A stretch of DNA of 64,000 nt from Clostridium sp. HBUAS56010 (GCF_007115105.1 NZ_SULJ01000003.1:62001-126000), one strand, 5' to 3'; numbered from the stretch's first letter, positions 35,667 to 45,403 are shown. Notes: generated from the sequence alone by a model not told the origin. Translations and numbers: made by a program.

Positions 35667-36512
35667 ATGAAAAAAGAAAGCCTTTACCAATACCGGGAAT
35701 TCTCCGAGCCATTCAGTTGTGATTTTACTACCAGCAGCATTGCTGGAAATGTGGACTTTCACATGCACAACAGCCATGAAATTTACTTTCTTATAGATGG
35801 TCAGATCCAGTATTTTGTGGAAAACTCCTGTTATGAGATGCAGGCAGGAAATTTAATTTTATTTTCCAACCGGGAGATTCATAAGGCGATCAATTCCGGG
35901 GGGAAACCATTTACCCGCCTGGTCATTCATATAAACCCCGGATTTATACGCCCTTACTGTACACAAAATACAGATCTGCTGGAATGTTTTTACCGGGACC
36001 CGGGCACCAACAATCTGATTCTGCTCTCAAAATCAGACCGGGAAGCCCTTATCTCCATGGCAAATACCTTGAATGAGGCAAAAAAAAATCACCGCTCCTA
36101 TGGCAGTGATGTAACAGCAATTACAACATTATTGCAGATTTTAATTCTGATTCATAAAACCTGGAGAAAGTCCAGCCTGGGAAAGACCTCTCCGCCGCCC
36201 CATAAAACCCAGGCAATCATGCGCTATATTGACCAGAACCTAACGACTCCCATGACTCTTGATTCCATTGCAAAGGCTCTCTCCATGGACAAATATTATT
36301 TAAGCCACTTGTTCAAATCGGAAACAGGAAGTACCATCTTCCAGTACATCATTGTGAAACGGGTGGCATTTGCAAAAGAACTGCTCATCAGGGGCTATAC
36401 GGTTTCCGAAGCCTGTCATCTGTCCGGCTTTCATGATTACTCCAACTTCATACGCACCTTCCGCCAGACCACAGGCCATACACCGGGGCAGTTCAAAGGG
36501 ATAAACCAGTAA
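35667..36512 (+). CDS. AraC-family transcriptional regulator
   Basis: A 281-residue regulator with an N-terminal cupin sensor (HMHNSHEIYFLIDGQIQYF about residues 33-51, then GNLILFSNREIHKA) and a C-terminal double HTH (about 185-280; LDSIAKALSMDKYYLSHLF and VSEACHLSGFHDYSNFIR). It is divergent from the oxidoreductase/isomerase/GH28 set, 123 bases apart, and most likely activates it in response to a sugar or uronate. ATG 35667 has GGAGGGG before it; the ORF from 35490 overlaps the divergent gene and was rejected. The stop is 1 base from the stop of the convergent DUF6062-like gene. Confidence 0.9.
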   Translation: MKKESLYQYREFSEPFSCDFTTSSIAGNVDFHMHNSHEIYFLIDGQIQYFVENSCYEMQAGNLILFSNREIHKAINSGGKPFTRLVIHINPGFIRPYCTQNTDLLECFYRDPGTNNLILLSKSDREALISMANTLNEAKKNHRSYGSDVTAITTLLQILILIHKTWRKSSLGKTSPPPHKTQAIMRYIDQNLTTPMTLDSIAKALSMDKYYLSHLFKSETGSTIFQYIIVKRVAFAKELLIRGYTVSEACHLSGFHDYSNFIRTFRQTTGHTPGQFKGINQ

Positions 36513-36513
36513 C

Positions 36514-37272
36514 CTACTTCATCTTATAGACCGGATCTGCAGGATAGCCACCCCGGATCTTCTGCATTCCTCTCTGGACAGCATCTTTGGACTGCTTCCA
36601 GTCCGCGTCTTTATTAATATAATCAAATTTCTCAATGAACCAGTCCACATCCTCCGACATCCGCTCCATATTCTCCTCCATAAGCTGAAAGAGAACGGGA
36701 TAGAATTCCTTTCGTTCCCCGTCACTTAAATACCGGTCCGCCCCGCTGCACAGATCCCCAAAGTGATGAAGGCAGAATCCCTTGCTGCCGGCTAACTTCG
36801 TCCGAAATTCGGAATCCTTTTTATATAGATGGAAAAATGTAGCTACAAACCGCTCATAACGTTCCGAAAAACGATCACAGATATAGCAGGTCTTTTCTCT
36901 GGAGGACACCCATTCTTTCACGGGATTGTCATTGCCCGCCTTTTTTGTAAACCGGTCCTTTAAGGAGGTTTTCTGAGGTGTAAAGCTTTTGAATTCTTCT
37001 TTCATCTCTTTGATCAGCTTTTTATAATAAGTCTTTAATATCCAGCCGTTTCCCAGGGCATTGCCGTAATCAAACATCTTCTTCTGATGGGTGCGGCAGA
37101 ATCCTTCCTTATCCGTATTCTCTCTGGTATCACTTTCCATATAAGAAGCACAGGACCCCAGAACAAAGTCCATCAGCTCCTGTTCCACCTTTCGCTCCAG
37201 ATAGCAGAACGGACACTCATCGTCTGCGTCCATGGCATCATTAAGCGGTATCTCATATAATTTTTCTTTCAT
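36514..37272 (-). CDS. DUF6062-like cysteine-rich protein
   Basis: A 252-residue cytosolic protein. Recurrent Cys/His pairs are the main feature: CPFCYLE (about 20-26), GFCRTHQKKM (about 57-66), KTCYICDRF (about 129-137) and GFCLHHFGDLC (about 165-175). They look like metal or redox sites. I associate this pattern with the DUF6062 group of Lachnospiraceae; function is unknown. GGAGGAAACC precedes the ATG. A strong terminator lies in the 63-base gap after the response regulator gene, so expression would rely on read-through or an unseen promoter. Confidence 0.8.
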   Translation of the reverse strand: MKEKLYEIPLNDAMDADDECPFCYLERKVEQELMDFVLGSCASYMESDTRENTDKEGFCRTHQKKMFDYGNALGNGWILKTYYKKLIKEMKEEFKSFTPQKTSLKDRFTKKAGNDNPVKEWVSSREKTCYICDRFSERYERFVATFFHLYKKDSEFRTKLAGSKGFCLHHFGDLCSGADRYLSDGERKEFYPVLFQLMEENMERMSEDVDWFIEKFDYINKDADWKQSKDAVQRGMQKIRGGYPADPVYKMK

Positions 37273-37292
37273 ATGGTTTCCTCCCTAAAGGC

Positions 37293-37329
37293 AAAAAGGC
37301 TGCGGGAGGGGATGCCCCATCACACAGCC
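37293..37329 (-). terminator. terminator behind the response regulator gene
   Basis: GGCTG/CAGCC and GGGG/CCCC helices form a GC-rich hairpin, followed by T5 on the minus strand (37293-37297). It lies only 20 bases before the DUF6062-like start. Confidence 0.75.
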
Positions 37330-37335
37330 AGCCAT

Positions 37336-38025
37336 CTATACTTTAAACCGGTATCCAACTCCCCAGATCGTCTCAATATACTGAGGTTTTGCCGTATTAA
37401 ATTCAATCTTTTCCCTGATCTTCTTTATATGGACCGTAACGGTGGCAATATCGCCGATGGATTCCATATCCCATATCTTATTAAATAATTCTTCCTTTGT
37501 ATATACATGGTTGGGATTCTGGGCAAGAAAGGTTAAAAGGTCAAACTCTTTGGTCGTAAAATTCTTTTCCTCTCCGTTGATCCATACCCGCCTTGCAGTC
37601 TTATCAATCTTCAATCCACGAATCTCAATAATCTCATTATCCGGCATTCCGCTTCCAATTAACCGCTCATACCGTGCCAGATGAGCTTTCACCCGGGCAA
37701 CCATCTCACTGGGACTGAAAGGCTTTGTAATATAATCATCCGCACCAAGCCCAAGCCCTCTGATCTTATCAATGTCTTCCTTTTTTGCAGAAACCATGAT
37801 AATGGGGGTGTTCTTCACTTCTCTTACTTTGCGGCAGATTTCAAATCCATCCACACCAGGAAGCATCAGATCCAGAATCAGCAGATCAAAATCCTCATGA
37901 AGTGCCAGAGACAGACCTTCCCTTCCATCATTTTCAATCTCAACCTCAAATCCGCTCAGTTCCAGATAATCCTTTTCCAGTTCCGCAATGCTTATCTCAT
38001 CTTCCACAATCAGTATTCTGCTCAT
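37336..38025 (-). CDS. OmpR-family response regulator
   Basis: A 229-residue DNA-binding response regulator. Phosphorylation site Asp52 in LLILDLMLPGVDG, acidic pocket VEDE (7-10), Thr/Ser and Lys switch in IIMVSAKKED and DYITKPFSPSEMVARV. The C-terminal winged helix (about 130-229) ends TIWGVGYRFKV. Its start overlaps the kinase stop by 4 bases, so the kinase is translated first, the reverse of the usual order. The signal and target are unknown; PhoP/VanR-like. Confidence 0.93.
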   Translation of the reverse strand: MSRILIVEDEISIAELEKDYLELSGFEVEIENDGREGLSLALHEDFDLLILDLMLPGVDGFEICRKVREVKNTPIIMVSAKKEDIDKIRGLGLGADDYITKPFSPSEMVARVKAHLARYERLIGSGMPDNEIIEIRGLKIDKTARRVWINGEEKNFTTKEFDLLTFLAQNPNHVYTKEELFNKIWDMESIGDIATVTVHIKKIREKIEFNTAKPQYIETIWGVGYRFKV

Positions 38026-39518
38026 TCCTGTATGACCTCCTGATATTTTCTTAACACAAAATGAATCTCCGTTCCAATGCCTTCCTTGCTGCTTGCCCAG
38101 ATCCTTCCGCCATGATCCTCTATGATCTTCTTCACAATGGAAAGTCCGATTCCGCTTCCCCCCTGAGAAGAATTTCTGGAAGAATCTGTGCGGTAAAACC
38201 GGTCAAAGATATTAGGCACATCCTTTGCCGGAATACCTTTGCCATTGTCTTCAATTCCCACCTGGATAAAATCACCTGCATCCTTAATCCGGATGTTGAT
38301 GATACCACTCTTTTTGTCCATATATTTAACAGAATTGCTGATAATATTATTAATTACACGGCGAAGCTGCTCTGCATCTGCAATAATCTCCACATCTTCA
38401 TCCACATAATTAAAATACCCAAGTTCTATGCTTCGTGCTTCCATCTCAAGTCCCACCTCATCCACGCAGTCCCTGAAATAGCCGGACACGCTGAGTTTGG
38501 AAAATGTATAAGGAATCTTATTGGTATCAATCTTGGAATAGAAGGTCAGCTCATCAATCAGTTTATCCATATCATTCGCCTTATTATACACGGTACGGAT
38601 ATAACGGTCCAGCTTCTCCGGGGAAGATGCCACTCCGTCTATAATCCCCTCCACATAGCCTTTAATCGCAGTGATGGGAGTCTTTAGATCATGGGAAATG
38701 TTACTGATCAGCTCCTTATTCTCCTTATCATACTGAACCTTCTCCTCTGCCGACTCCTTCAGACGCATCCGCATCTCTTCAAAGTCCTGGCAGAGCTGCC
38801 CGATCTCATCATCTTCCTCAATCTCAAGAGCAAAATCCAGATTCCCGTCCCGAATGTTCTTGGTGGCGGTCTTAAGCCGGCTTAAAGGGCTGATTACGGA
38901 CCGGTACACCCACATCATGAGGATGGCATCCGTAAATACAATAATCATGATTCCTGCAAGGAGCATCTCCCACATGAGAATCTTGATCTCAGGAAGAAGT
39001 CCGTCCACATTGGAGATAATAAATACACTTCCATGTCTCTGATCCGGAAATAAAAAATCAATCTGCTTCACCAGATGCTGGGTCTCCCCATCCAGATAGA
39101 TGGCACCATCTAAGGTACTGTCCATCTCTTCGTACCTGGGAAGCTGACTATATAGACCTTCCGTCACCCTGCTGTTCCCGTCAAAGATCACGGAATCTTC
39201 TTTCCGAACCACCACATAGGCATACTTGGATGCCAGAGAGCTGTTCAGCTTCTCCAGATACTCCTGATTGCCAAGCTGCCCGGGGTTCGTTTTTAACACC
39301 TGACTGACTTCCCTGACCTCCTGACTGGTCAGACGGTTGAATATCTGTACGGTATTACCGGATATGAGATCCACCTGATCCGACAGGTTGTGAGTCTTGC
39401 TGAATGCCTTTCTCTGATGGCTGCTAAGTCCCATAACCACCCCGCAGATCAGGGTCAGCGGAATTACGGTAATAATAATAAATGCAACGACCAGACGAGT
39501 CTTTAATCGTAATTTCAC
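38022..39518 (-). CDS. sensor histidine kinase
   Basis: A 498-residue membrane kinase with two membrane segments (about 8-30 and 183-208) enclosing an extracellular sensor domain of about 150 residues. HAMP follows (about 208-260), then the phosphorylated His276 in SNISHDLKTPITA, the N box RRVINNIISNSVKY and ATP loops DNGKGIP and GSGIGLSIVK. The GTG at 39518 has AGGAAAGG 8 bases upstream and is preferred over ATG 39554, which has none. Operon with the response regulator (4-base overlap). Ligand unknown. Confidence 0.9.
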   Translation of the reverse strand: MKLRLKTRLVVAFIIITVIPLTLICGVVMGLSSHQRKAFSKTHNLSDQVDLISGNTVQIFNRLTSQEVREVSQVLKTNPGQLGNQEYLEKLNSSLASKYAYVVVRKEDSVIFDGNSRVTEGLYSQLPRYEEMDSTLDGAIYLDGETQHLVKQIDFLFPDQRHGSVFIISNVDGLLPEIKILMWEMLLAGIMIIVFTDAILMMWVYRSVISPLSRLKTATKNIRDGNLDFALEIEEDDEIGQLCQDFEEMRMRLKESAEEKVQYDKENKELISNISHDLKTPITAIKGYVEGIIDGVASSPEKLDRYIRTVYNKANDMDKLIDELTFYSKIDTNKIPYTFSKLSVSGYFRDCVDEVGLEMEARSIELGYFNYVDEDVEIIADAEQLRRVINNIISNSVKYMDKKSGIINIRIKDAGDFIQVGIEDNGKGIPAKDVPNIFDRFYRTDSSRNSSQGGSGIGLSIVKKIIEDHGGRIWASSKEGIGTEIHFVLRKYQEVIQE

Positions 39519-39663
39519 GGTACACGCCTTTCCTAAATTAATAGCGAATTTCATAACAGAAAATCAGGGCGTGTCTGAAAACTGCTTGTGCCCTGATACA
39601 ATGTACTGGTATTATAACACATTCCGCCTGGAGAATTTATAAAACAATTCTAAAATTTAAAAA

Positions 39664-39701
39664 GCTGCTGCAAACAGGAAATACCTTCCTTTTGCAGCAG
39701 C
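39664..39701 (-). terminator. intrinsic terminator of metK
   Basis: GCTGCTGCAAA pairs with TTTGCAGCAGC, extended by an inner AGGAA/TTCCT helix. T5 follows on the minus strand. It is 24 bases past the metK stop. Confidence 0.9.
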
Positions 39702-39724
39702 CTTTTATGATTCTACAGCCAGTT

Positions 39725-40912
39725 TTATAAATACTTCTTTAAAAGCTCTACCTTATCCAGTTTCTCCCATGGAAGATCCAGATCATTTCTTCCAAAGTGT
39801 CCGTAAGCAGCGGTCTGCTTATAGATCGGACGGCGTAAATCAAGCATCTTGATGATTCCTGCCGGGCGGAGGTCAAAGTTCTCACGAATGATCTCAACCA
39901 GCTTTTCATTGCTGATCTTGCCTGTTCCGAAGGTATCAACCATAACGGAAGTAGGCTGTGCAACACCAATTGCATAAGACAACTGAATCTCACACTTGTC
40001 AGCCAGACCTGCAGCTACCATGTTCTTTGCCACATAACGGGCTGCATAAGCAGCAGAACGGTCAACCTTTGTACAGTCCTTTCCAGAGAAAGCGCCGCCG
40101 CCGTGACGTGCATATCCGCCGTAAGTGTCTACGATGATCTTACGTCCGGTTAAACCGCTGTCTCCGTGAGGTCCGCCGATTACAAAACGGCCGGTTGGAT
40201 TAATAAAGAACTTTGTATTCTTATCCACCAGTTCTGCAGGCAGAATGGCATCAAATACATATTTTTTAATATCTTTGTGAATCTGATCCTGGCTTACATT
40301 CTCATCGTGCTGAGTGGATAAAACCACAGCATCTAAACGAACTGGTTTGCCGTTCTCATTATATTCTACCGTTACCTGGGTCTTGCCATCAGGACGGAGG
40401 TAGGTTAAGGTTCCGTCTTTACGGACCTTGGTAAGCTGACGGGCAAGCTTGTGTGCCAGTGCGATGGGATATGGCATAAATTCTTCGGTTTCATTGCTTG
40501 CAAAACCGAACATCATACCCTGATCTCCTGCACCAATTGCTTCAATCTCTGCGTCAGACATTTTATTTTCTTTTGCTTCCAGAGCACGGTCAACGCCTAA
40601 TGCGATGTCCTGAGACTGTTCGTCAAGAGCCACTATCACGCCGCAGGTATCACAGTCAAAACCGTACTTTGCACGATCATATCCGATCTCCCGTACTGTC
40701 TCCCGTACGACCTTCTGGATATCAACATAGGCATGAGTGGTAATCTCTCCCATAACCATAACAATTCCTGTTGTGGTGCAGGTCTCACAAGCCACACGGC
40801 TCATCGGGTCCTGCTTTAACAGTTCGTCAAGTATGGCGTCAGAAATCTGGTCACACATTTTATCCGGATGTCCTTCGGTTACAGACTCGGATGTGAATAA
40901 TAATTTTTCCAT
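39725..40912 (-). CDS. metK: S-adenosylmethionine synthase
   Basis: A 395-residue enzyme that makes SAM from ATP and methionine, the cell's methyl donor. ATP motif GHPDKMCDQ (14-22), [10 protein letters not shown] (about 116-125), the glycine-rich P-loop GGGAFSGKD and the potassium/magnesium site residues are intact. ATG 40912 follows GAGGAGG; the ORF extends to 40939 without a site. It is monocistronic and controlled by an upstream SAM-I riboswitch and terminator, so SAM represses its own synthesis. Confidence 0.97.
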   Translation of the reverse strand: MEKLLFTSESVTEGHPDKMCDQISDAILDELLKQDPMSRVACETCTTTGIVMVMGEITTHAYVDIQKVVRETVREIGYDRAKYGFDCDTCGVIVALDEQSQDIALGVDRALEAKENKMSDAEIEAIGAGDQGMMFGFASNETEEFMPYPIALAHKLARQLTKVRKDGTLTYLRPDGKTQVTVEYNENGKPVRLDAVVLSTQHDENVSQDQIHKDIKKYVFDAILPAELVDKNTKFFINPTGRFVIGGPHGDSGLTGRKIIVDTYGGYARHGGGAFSGKDCTKVDRSAAYAARYVAKNMVAAGLADKCEIQLSYAIGVAQPTSVMVDTFGTGKISNEKLVEIIRENFDLRPAGIIKMLDLRRPIYKQTAAYGHFGRNDLDLPWEKLDKVELLKKYL

Positions 40913-40950
40913 GATGTCATTTCCTCCTCTAATATACATGGGGGAATAAC

Positions 40951-40979
40951 AAAAAGAAAAGTCCGCAGCAATGCGGACT
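40951..40979 (-). terminator. riboswitch-controlled terminator before metK
   Basis: AGTCCGCA and TGCGGACT form a perfect 8-bp stem with a 4-base loop. On the minus strand it is followed by T-rich sequence (40951-40959). It is the expression platform of the S-box. Confidence 0.9.
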
Positions 40980-40996
40980 TGATCAAACTGTCAAAT

Positions 40997-41128
40997 CCTC
41001 TTATTGCTCGATTACTCGCTCAGGTTAGCACCTTCCAGCCTCATAGAATAGCGAAATGCCATCGTATGACCGGGGTTGCCGTGACTTCATAGATCCTCTG
41101 TATCTCCATCACTCTGAATAAGGGATAT
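40997..41128 (-). promoter_or_regulatory. SAM-I (S-box) riboswitch
   Basis: The minus strand carries the S-box landmarks: P1 arms TCCCTTATT and AATAAGAGGA, CAGAGTGATGGAG in place of the consensus AGAGAGGTGGAGGGA region, ATGAAGTCACGGCAACC with the invariant GGCAACC, and AAGGTGCTAACCTGAGC. It sits between a good promoter and the metK terminator. SAM binding stabilises P1 and favours termination, which is established for this class. Confidence 0.93.
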
Positions 41129-41179
41129 TACGTACTTTTCATTTGTTATTCAATTGTAAGGTACTTGAATTGCACCTAT

Positions 41180-41208
41180 ATATTATCCTATTCAGAAACG
41201 GATGTCAA
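41180..41208 (-). promoter_or_regulatory. sigma-A promoter of the metK leader
   Basis: On the minus strand TTGACA (41203-41208), 17 bases, TAATAT (41180-41185). It starts transcription about 45 bases before the S-box. Confidence 0.85.
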
Positions 41209-41216
41209 GTGCATTT

Positions 41217-42158
41217 CTATTGGATTGTTCCCTTTTTTCCCCACAGATTTTCGGGATAAAGACCGGAATCCTTTAAATCCTGAACTGCCTTTACCACGGT
41301 GGCTTTATCCTCTTTATAGGTCACCCCATACCAGCGGTCAGGACTTTTTAACACCGTTACCTCTGCCTTATTCTCCTTTAAGAGTTCATCCACCACAAAG
41401 GGAAGAAAATATTCGCACTTTAAGGGATTCTTCTCCATCTCACGGTCTAAAAAGGCAGTAAAACGGTTGGAAAGCTCCGTAAGGATGCTGGAGGTAAAGC
41501 CCCATAAATTCATGGATACATAAGTCTCTTTCGAAAGAGGAGTAAAGCTTTTTCCCTCGTCTTCCGTATACTCCGCAATCTCTCCGTGCTTTTCAATCCT
41601 GGTGCGTTCATGGATATCAAGAAGTTTTCCTCTCTCATCAACGGTGCACACCCCTCTTGCCACATGACCGTTCTCCGTCAGGGTATTATAAAGCTCATAC
41701 GCTACCATGGCATAGCGGTATTTGTCATCATCACAAACCTTCGTAAGCTGCTGATAGATGTTGACAAATGCCCGTTTCCCATAATAATCATCTGCATTAA
41801 TTACCGCAAACGGACCGTCGATCACATCGCTGCAGCACAGGATTGCATGACCGGTTCCCCATGGCTTTTCCCGTCCCTCAGGAACCTTATAGCCCTTTGG
41901 AAGCTTATCAAGTTCCTGATAGACATACTGAACCTTTACATACTTTGACAAACGGTTGCCGATATGCTCTTTAAATTCTTTTTCAATGGATTTCTTAATG
42001 ATAAATATAACCGTTTCAAACCCGGCTTCCACCGCATCGTATATGGAAAAATCAATGATCTTATTTCCGTAGGAATCCACAGGATCAATCTGCTTCAATC
42101 CTCCGTAGCGACTTCCCATACCTGCTGCCATGATTACCAGAACCGGTTTCTGATTCAT
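41217..42158 (-). CDS. sugar-phosphate nucleotidyltransferase-like protein
   Basis: A 313-residue NTP-transferase fold protein. The nucleotide loop is VLVIMAAGMGSRYGGLKQID (about 6-25), followed by FVNADDYYG-like AVINADDYYGKRAF for the metal-binding Asp pair. It resembles a group of Firmicutes nucleotidyltransferases whose sugar is not defined; glucose-1-phosphate or a cell-surface sugar are possibilities. ATG 42158 follows GGAGGTAAC. It lies 95 bases after the long M20/ABC operon and may be read from it or from its own promoter. Confidence 0.85.
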   Translation of the reverse strand: MNQKPVLVIMAAGMGSRYGGLKQIDPVDSYGNKIIDFSIYDAVEAGFETVIFIIKKSIEKEFKEHIGNRLSKYVKVQYVYQELDKLPKGYKVPEGREKPWGTGHAILCCSDVIDGPFAVINADDYYGKRAFVNIYQQLTKVCDDDKYRYAMVAYELYNTLTENGHVARGVCTVDERGKLLDIHERTRIEKHGEIAEYTEDEGKSFTPLSKETYVSMNLWGFTSSILTELSNRFTAFLDREMEKNPLKCEYFLPFVVDELLKENKAEVTVLKSPDRWYGVTYKEDKATVVKAVQDLKDSGLYPENLWGKKGTIQ

Positions 42159-42253
42159 TTTGTTACCTCCGCTCAACTGTTTCTTTCCTATCTCTGCCAT
42201 TTTAGCACGGAACCAGCCTGCTGTCCAGACAGGGAAAGAAAGCGCCAGAAGAG

Positions 42254-43435
42254 TTACTGGTCAATAACCGATCCATCGGTGGATACTCTGGTTAAAATAT
42301 GGCGTTTAGAGTAAGGATACTTTTCCGCCGCACCCTCTGCCAGTGCCACTCCGATTCCAGGGGTATCCGGCAATTCCATGAACCCGTCTTTGCAGGAAAA
42401 GGTTCTGGTGACCACATCCTTTTTCCTTACTCCCTGCTCCACGCTGGTAGAACCGTAGCGCTCTGACATGGCAGGTTTGTCATCTCCTGTATATTCAAAC
42501 ATGGAAAAGCTTGGGGAAACGGCAGCAATCTGGAGACAGGCGGCTGTGGATACGGGGCTTAAAGGACTGTGAGGCACTACCAGCACATCCATGGCTTCTG
42601 CCAGGGCAGATATTTTTTTTGCCGCAGTGATTCCGCCTACCATACACACATCAGGGCGAATATAGGCAACTCCATCCCGTTTCATCAGCATGGCAAAATC
42701 CTGAAGGGAATTAAACCGCTCTCCCGTTGCAATGGGAATGGTGGTCCGGGCTGCAATCATGGCAGTGGAATCAAAGTTATCCGGTGTTGTGGGATCTTCC
42801 AAGAACATGGGAAGGGCTCCCTCAATCTGTTTGGAAAAGCTGATTGCTTCTGCAGGATTCAGCCTGCGGTGAAGCTCCAGGCACAGATCCACATCTCTTC
42901 CAACCGCCTCCCGAAAGGCATAAACCCGGTCTACGGCATCTCCGATCTTTTTGCTGTAAGGCTCAAAGTAAGGTTCGGATCTGGTACTGTCTAAAAACGG
43001 AGACAAGTGACCCACTGCATGAAACCCTTCTTCTTTCGCCTCTTTTAGATTTTCAATGACTTCCTCATTGGTTCGGCCTCCCACATGATAATAGACCCGT
43101 GCCTTATTCCTTACCTTTCCTCCCAGGAGCTCATAGACAGGCACCCCGTAGTGCTGCCCTGCAATATCCCAGAGAGCAATGTCAACAGCACTTAACGCCC
43201 CCATAATGGCAGCCCCTCTGAAATGCCAGCAGCGGTAAAGATACTGCCAGTGGTGTTCAATGGTCAAAGGATCTTTTCCAATGAGATATTCTCCAAACAG
43301 CTCTGCAGCCTCCTTTGACGCATCTAAAAATCCCCACGCACCTGATTCGCCCACTCCTTTCAGTCCGGTATCCGTGGTAATCTCCACAAACAGATACCGA
43401 TTGATCAAAAGCGGTTTTACTTCCTGTATTTTCAT
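42254..43435 (-). CDS. enolase-superfamily acid-sugar dehydratase
   Basis: A 393-residue mandelate racemase/muconate lactonizing enzyme homologue of the mannonate/galactonate dehydratase subgroup. Metal ligands Glu187 (LELHRR, with His189 as probable base), Glu213 (FLEDP) and Glu239 (ATGER), and the second catalytic His289 (VVPHSPLSP) are present. Such enzymes dehydrate an acid sugar to a 2-keto-3-deoxy acid, but specificity is not readable. It is the last tightly spaced gene of the M20/Dpp operon, 22 bases after the GNAT. This ties a sugar acid to the operon's substrate. Confidence 0.85.
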   Translation of the reverse strand: MKIQEVKPLLINRYLFVEITTDTGLKGVGESGAWGFLDASKEAAELFGEYLIGKDPLTIEHHWQYLYRCWHFRGAAIMGALSAVDIALWDIAGQHYGVPVYELLGGKVRNKARVYYHVGGRTNEEVIENLKEAKEEGFHAVGHLSPFLDSTRSEPYFEPYSKKIGDAVDRVYAFREAVGRDVDLCLELHRRLNPAEAISFSKQIEGALPMFLEDPTTPDNFDSTAMIAARTTIPIATGERFNSLQDFAMLMKRDGVAYIRPDVCMVGGITAAKKISALAEAMDVLVVPHSPLSPVSTAACLQIAAVSPSFSMFEYTGDDKPAMSERYGSTSVEQGVRKKDVVTRTFSCKDGFMELPDTPGIGVALAEGAAEKYPYSKRHILTRVSTDGSVIDQ

Positions 43436-43457
43436 AAGAATTCCCTGACCTTTCCTT

Positions 43458-43949
43458 TTATTTTGAGAAAACCTTTTCCATATAGACTGTGTGATGCTGT
43501 TTTCCTTCTAACTGGACTGTATTAAAAGGAACAAATCCCATGCCTTCATACATTGAGACCAGCCAGGGGTGTTCTTTTGCAGTTCCAAGGGTAACAGACG
43601 GGGTTTTTAATTCTTTTGTTAATACGTTCTTCTCCAGCTCATGAAGAAGCTTTTTCCCATAGCCATGCCCCTGGAAATCCGGATGAGTGACAAACCAGCC
43701 GATATGAGGCACCTTCTTAGGTCCCGGCAAAGGTCCCCATGGCATCCGGAGGGAAATGGAAGAAGCCAGTCTTCCATTTTCAAAAAATCCATAAGCCGGA
43801 TGAGCAGAAAACCAGGCAAGAGCCGTTTCTTTTGAAGCATGGATGGCTCCAAAGGTAATAGGGTAGTCTTTTAACGGGCTGTACCCTTCATGAAGCACCT
43901 CATACCACGCCTGCCCGTCTTCCTCTTCCAGTATGCGAAAACCATTCAT
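43458..43949 (-). CDS. GNAT-family N-acetyltransferase
   Basis: A 163-residue acetyl-CoA-dependent acyltransferase. The acetyl-CoA loop is FQGHGYGKKLLHELE (about 76-90), preceded by the strand HIGWFVTHP; the C-terminal strand reads MYEGMGFVPFNTVQLEGKQHHTVYM. AGGAAGGGG precedes the ATG. Embedded in the M20/Dpp operon between the lyase and the dehydratase. It may acetylate an amine released by the lyase, opposite to the M20 deacylase at the other end; this is inference. Confidence 0.85.
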   Translation of the reverse strand: MNGFRILEEEDGQAWYEVLHEGYSPLKDYPITFGAIHASKETALAWFSAHPAYGFFENGRLASSISLRMPWGPLPGPKKVPHIGWFVTHPDFQGHGYGKKLLHELEKNVLTKELKTPSVTLGTAKEHPWLVSMYEGMGFVPFNTVQLEGKQHHTVYMEKVFSK

Positions 43950-43983
43950 GTTACCCCTTCCTCTCTAAACATCGTTACTTCCT

Positions 43984-45342
43984 CTATAGATACCCTTTCT
44001 TTTTCAGGGCAAGAATCACCTCTTCCACTTTTTCTTCTGCAAGTCCGGTGTAGGTTTCCGGCACCAGCCAGCTCTCCACTTCCGTCCGGTCAAAACGAGC
44101 CGCAATCTCCGGCTGTTCCATTAATACATCTGCAAAAGAACGGTGCTCCTCATAGGACTTCATGGACGCTTCATAAACCAGATGATGAGCGGTCTGTTTT
44201 CCAAGCTTTTCTCCTACTTCAAACATTACCTTTTCAGAAAGAAGCAGACCATGCTGGGAATTTAAATTCTCATACATCCGCTCTTTATTTACTGTAATCC
44301 CCTGTAAGATTCCAATGAGAGAAGTAAGCTGATAAGAGGTATAAATATTGATTTCCGGAAGGGCAATCCATTCCAGACGCCAGGACATGGCATCTCTTTC
44401 ATGTTCCATATGGGCGGACTGGTAGATTAAACCAACGCTCTGTAATACAGCCGGTGTCAGACTGGCCAGACCTTCAAATGCGGCAGGGTTCCGTTTATGG
44501 GGCATGGTGGAAGAACCGATTTTTCCTTTGGTAAACTGTTCTTCAATCTCCCCGATTTCCGTACGCATCAGATTATAAAATTCATTGCCGATTTTCCCAA
44601 GAGTTGCTGAAATGGATGCCAGAACAGAAGCATATTCCGCAAACCGGTCACGGGCAGACTGCCAGCAGATATTGGGTGCATTTAAACCCAGATATTCCAT
44701 GGTCTTTTTTTCTACTTCAATGCCCCGGGGACCAAAAGAAGCATAGGTTCCTACCGCACCGCTCATACTTCCGGTAAATACCCGGTCTTTTAATGCTTCC
44801 AGACGTTCCCTGTGACGGCCGAATTCATCCAGCCAGACAGCCAGTTTATAACCAAAGGTAATGGGAAGCGCGTGAACTGCGTGGGTACGTCCTACCATGG
44901 GAAGAGACTTATATTTCTCCGCCATTTCCGCCAGAACACGGATCACTTCGCTGACATCCTCCAAAATATACCCATACGCCTGCTTTAGCTGAAGCATTGC
45001 TCCTGTATCCACAATATCCTGGGTGGTTGCACCGTAATGCACATATTCCCCTGCCTCTCCGGCAAGGGTCTGCAAGGTATGTATGGTTGCCATCAGGGAA
45101 TGTTTTGATGCGGCGGCTTCTTTTGCTACCTTCTCCACATCAAAATATTCTGCTTTTGCTGCTGATACAATGGCTTGTGCCGCTTCCTTGGGAATAATTC
45201 CCAAATCCGCTTCTGCCTTTGCAAGAGCCGCTTCTGCCTGAAGCTGTGCTGTGATACGGGCGGTGTCATCCCAGACCTTTCGCATCTTTTCCGTTCCAAA
45301 ATTATTTTGAAGCATGATGAGATCTATTACATGTGAAGCCAT
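43984..45342 (-). CDS. fumarase/adenylosuccinate-lyase superfamily lyase
   Basis: A 452-residue enzyme of the fumarase/aspartase superfamily. Conserved blocks: HYGATTQDIVDTG (102-114), GRTHAVHALP (151-160) and the fumarate-lyase signature SSTMPHKRNP (277-286) with catalytic Ser. It lacks context for purine synthesis: it sits in a catabolic operon, next to an MmgE/PrpD gene. Members of this superfamily cleave C-N bonds and release fumarate (adenylosuccinate, argininosuccinate, EDDS, iminodisuccinate) or cyclise muconates. I infer a C-N lyase on an N-substituted aspartate. Residence as the true PurB is possible but less likely. Confidence 0.85.
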   Translation of the reverse strand: MASHVIDLIMLQNNFGTEKMRKVWDDTARITAQLQAEAALAKAEADLGIIPKEAAQAIVSAAKAEYFDVEKVAKEAAASKHSLMATIHTLQTLAGEAGEYVHYGATTQDIVDTGAMLQLKQAYGYILEDVSEVIRVLAEMAEKYKSLPMVGRTHAVHALPITFGYKLAVWLDEFGRHRERLEALKDRVFTGSMSGAVGTYASFGPRGIEVEKKTMEYLGLNAPNICWQSARDRFAEYASVLASISATLGKIGNEFYNLMRTEIGEIEEQFTKGKIGSSTMPHKRNPAAFEGLASLTPAVLQSVGLIYQSAHMEHERDAMSWRLEWIALPEINIYTSYQLTSLIGILQGITVNKERMYENLNSQHGLLLSEKVMFEVGEKLGKQTAHHLVYEASMKSYEEHRSFADVLMEQPEIAARFDRTEVESWLVPETYTGLAEEKVEEVILALKKKGYL

Positions 45343-45403
45343 AGTGTTCTCCTTTTTTGTTTTATTTCAAACAGTTTTATTTCTTCGTTATGATTTACAT
45401 TGG

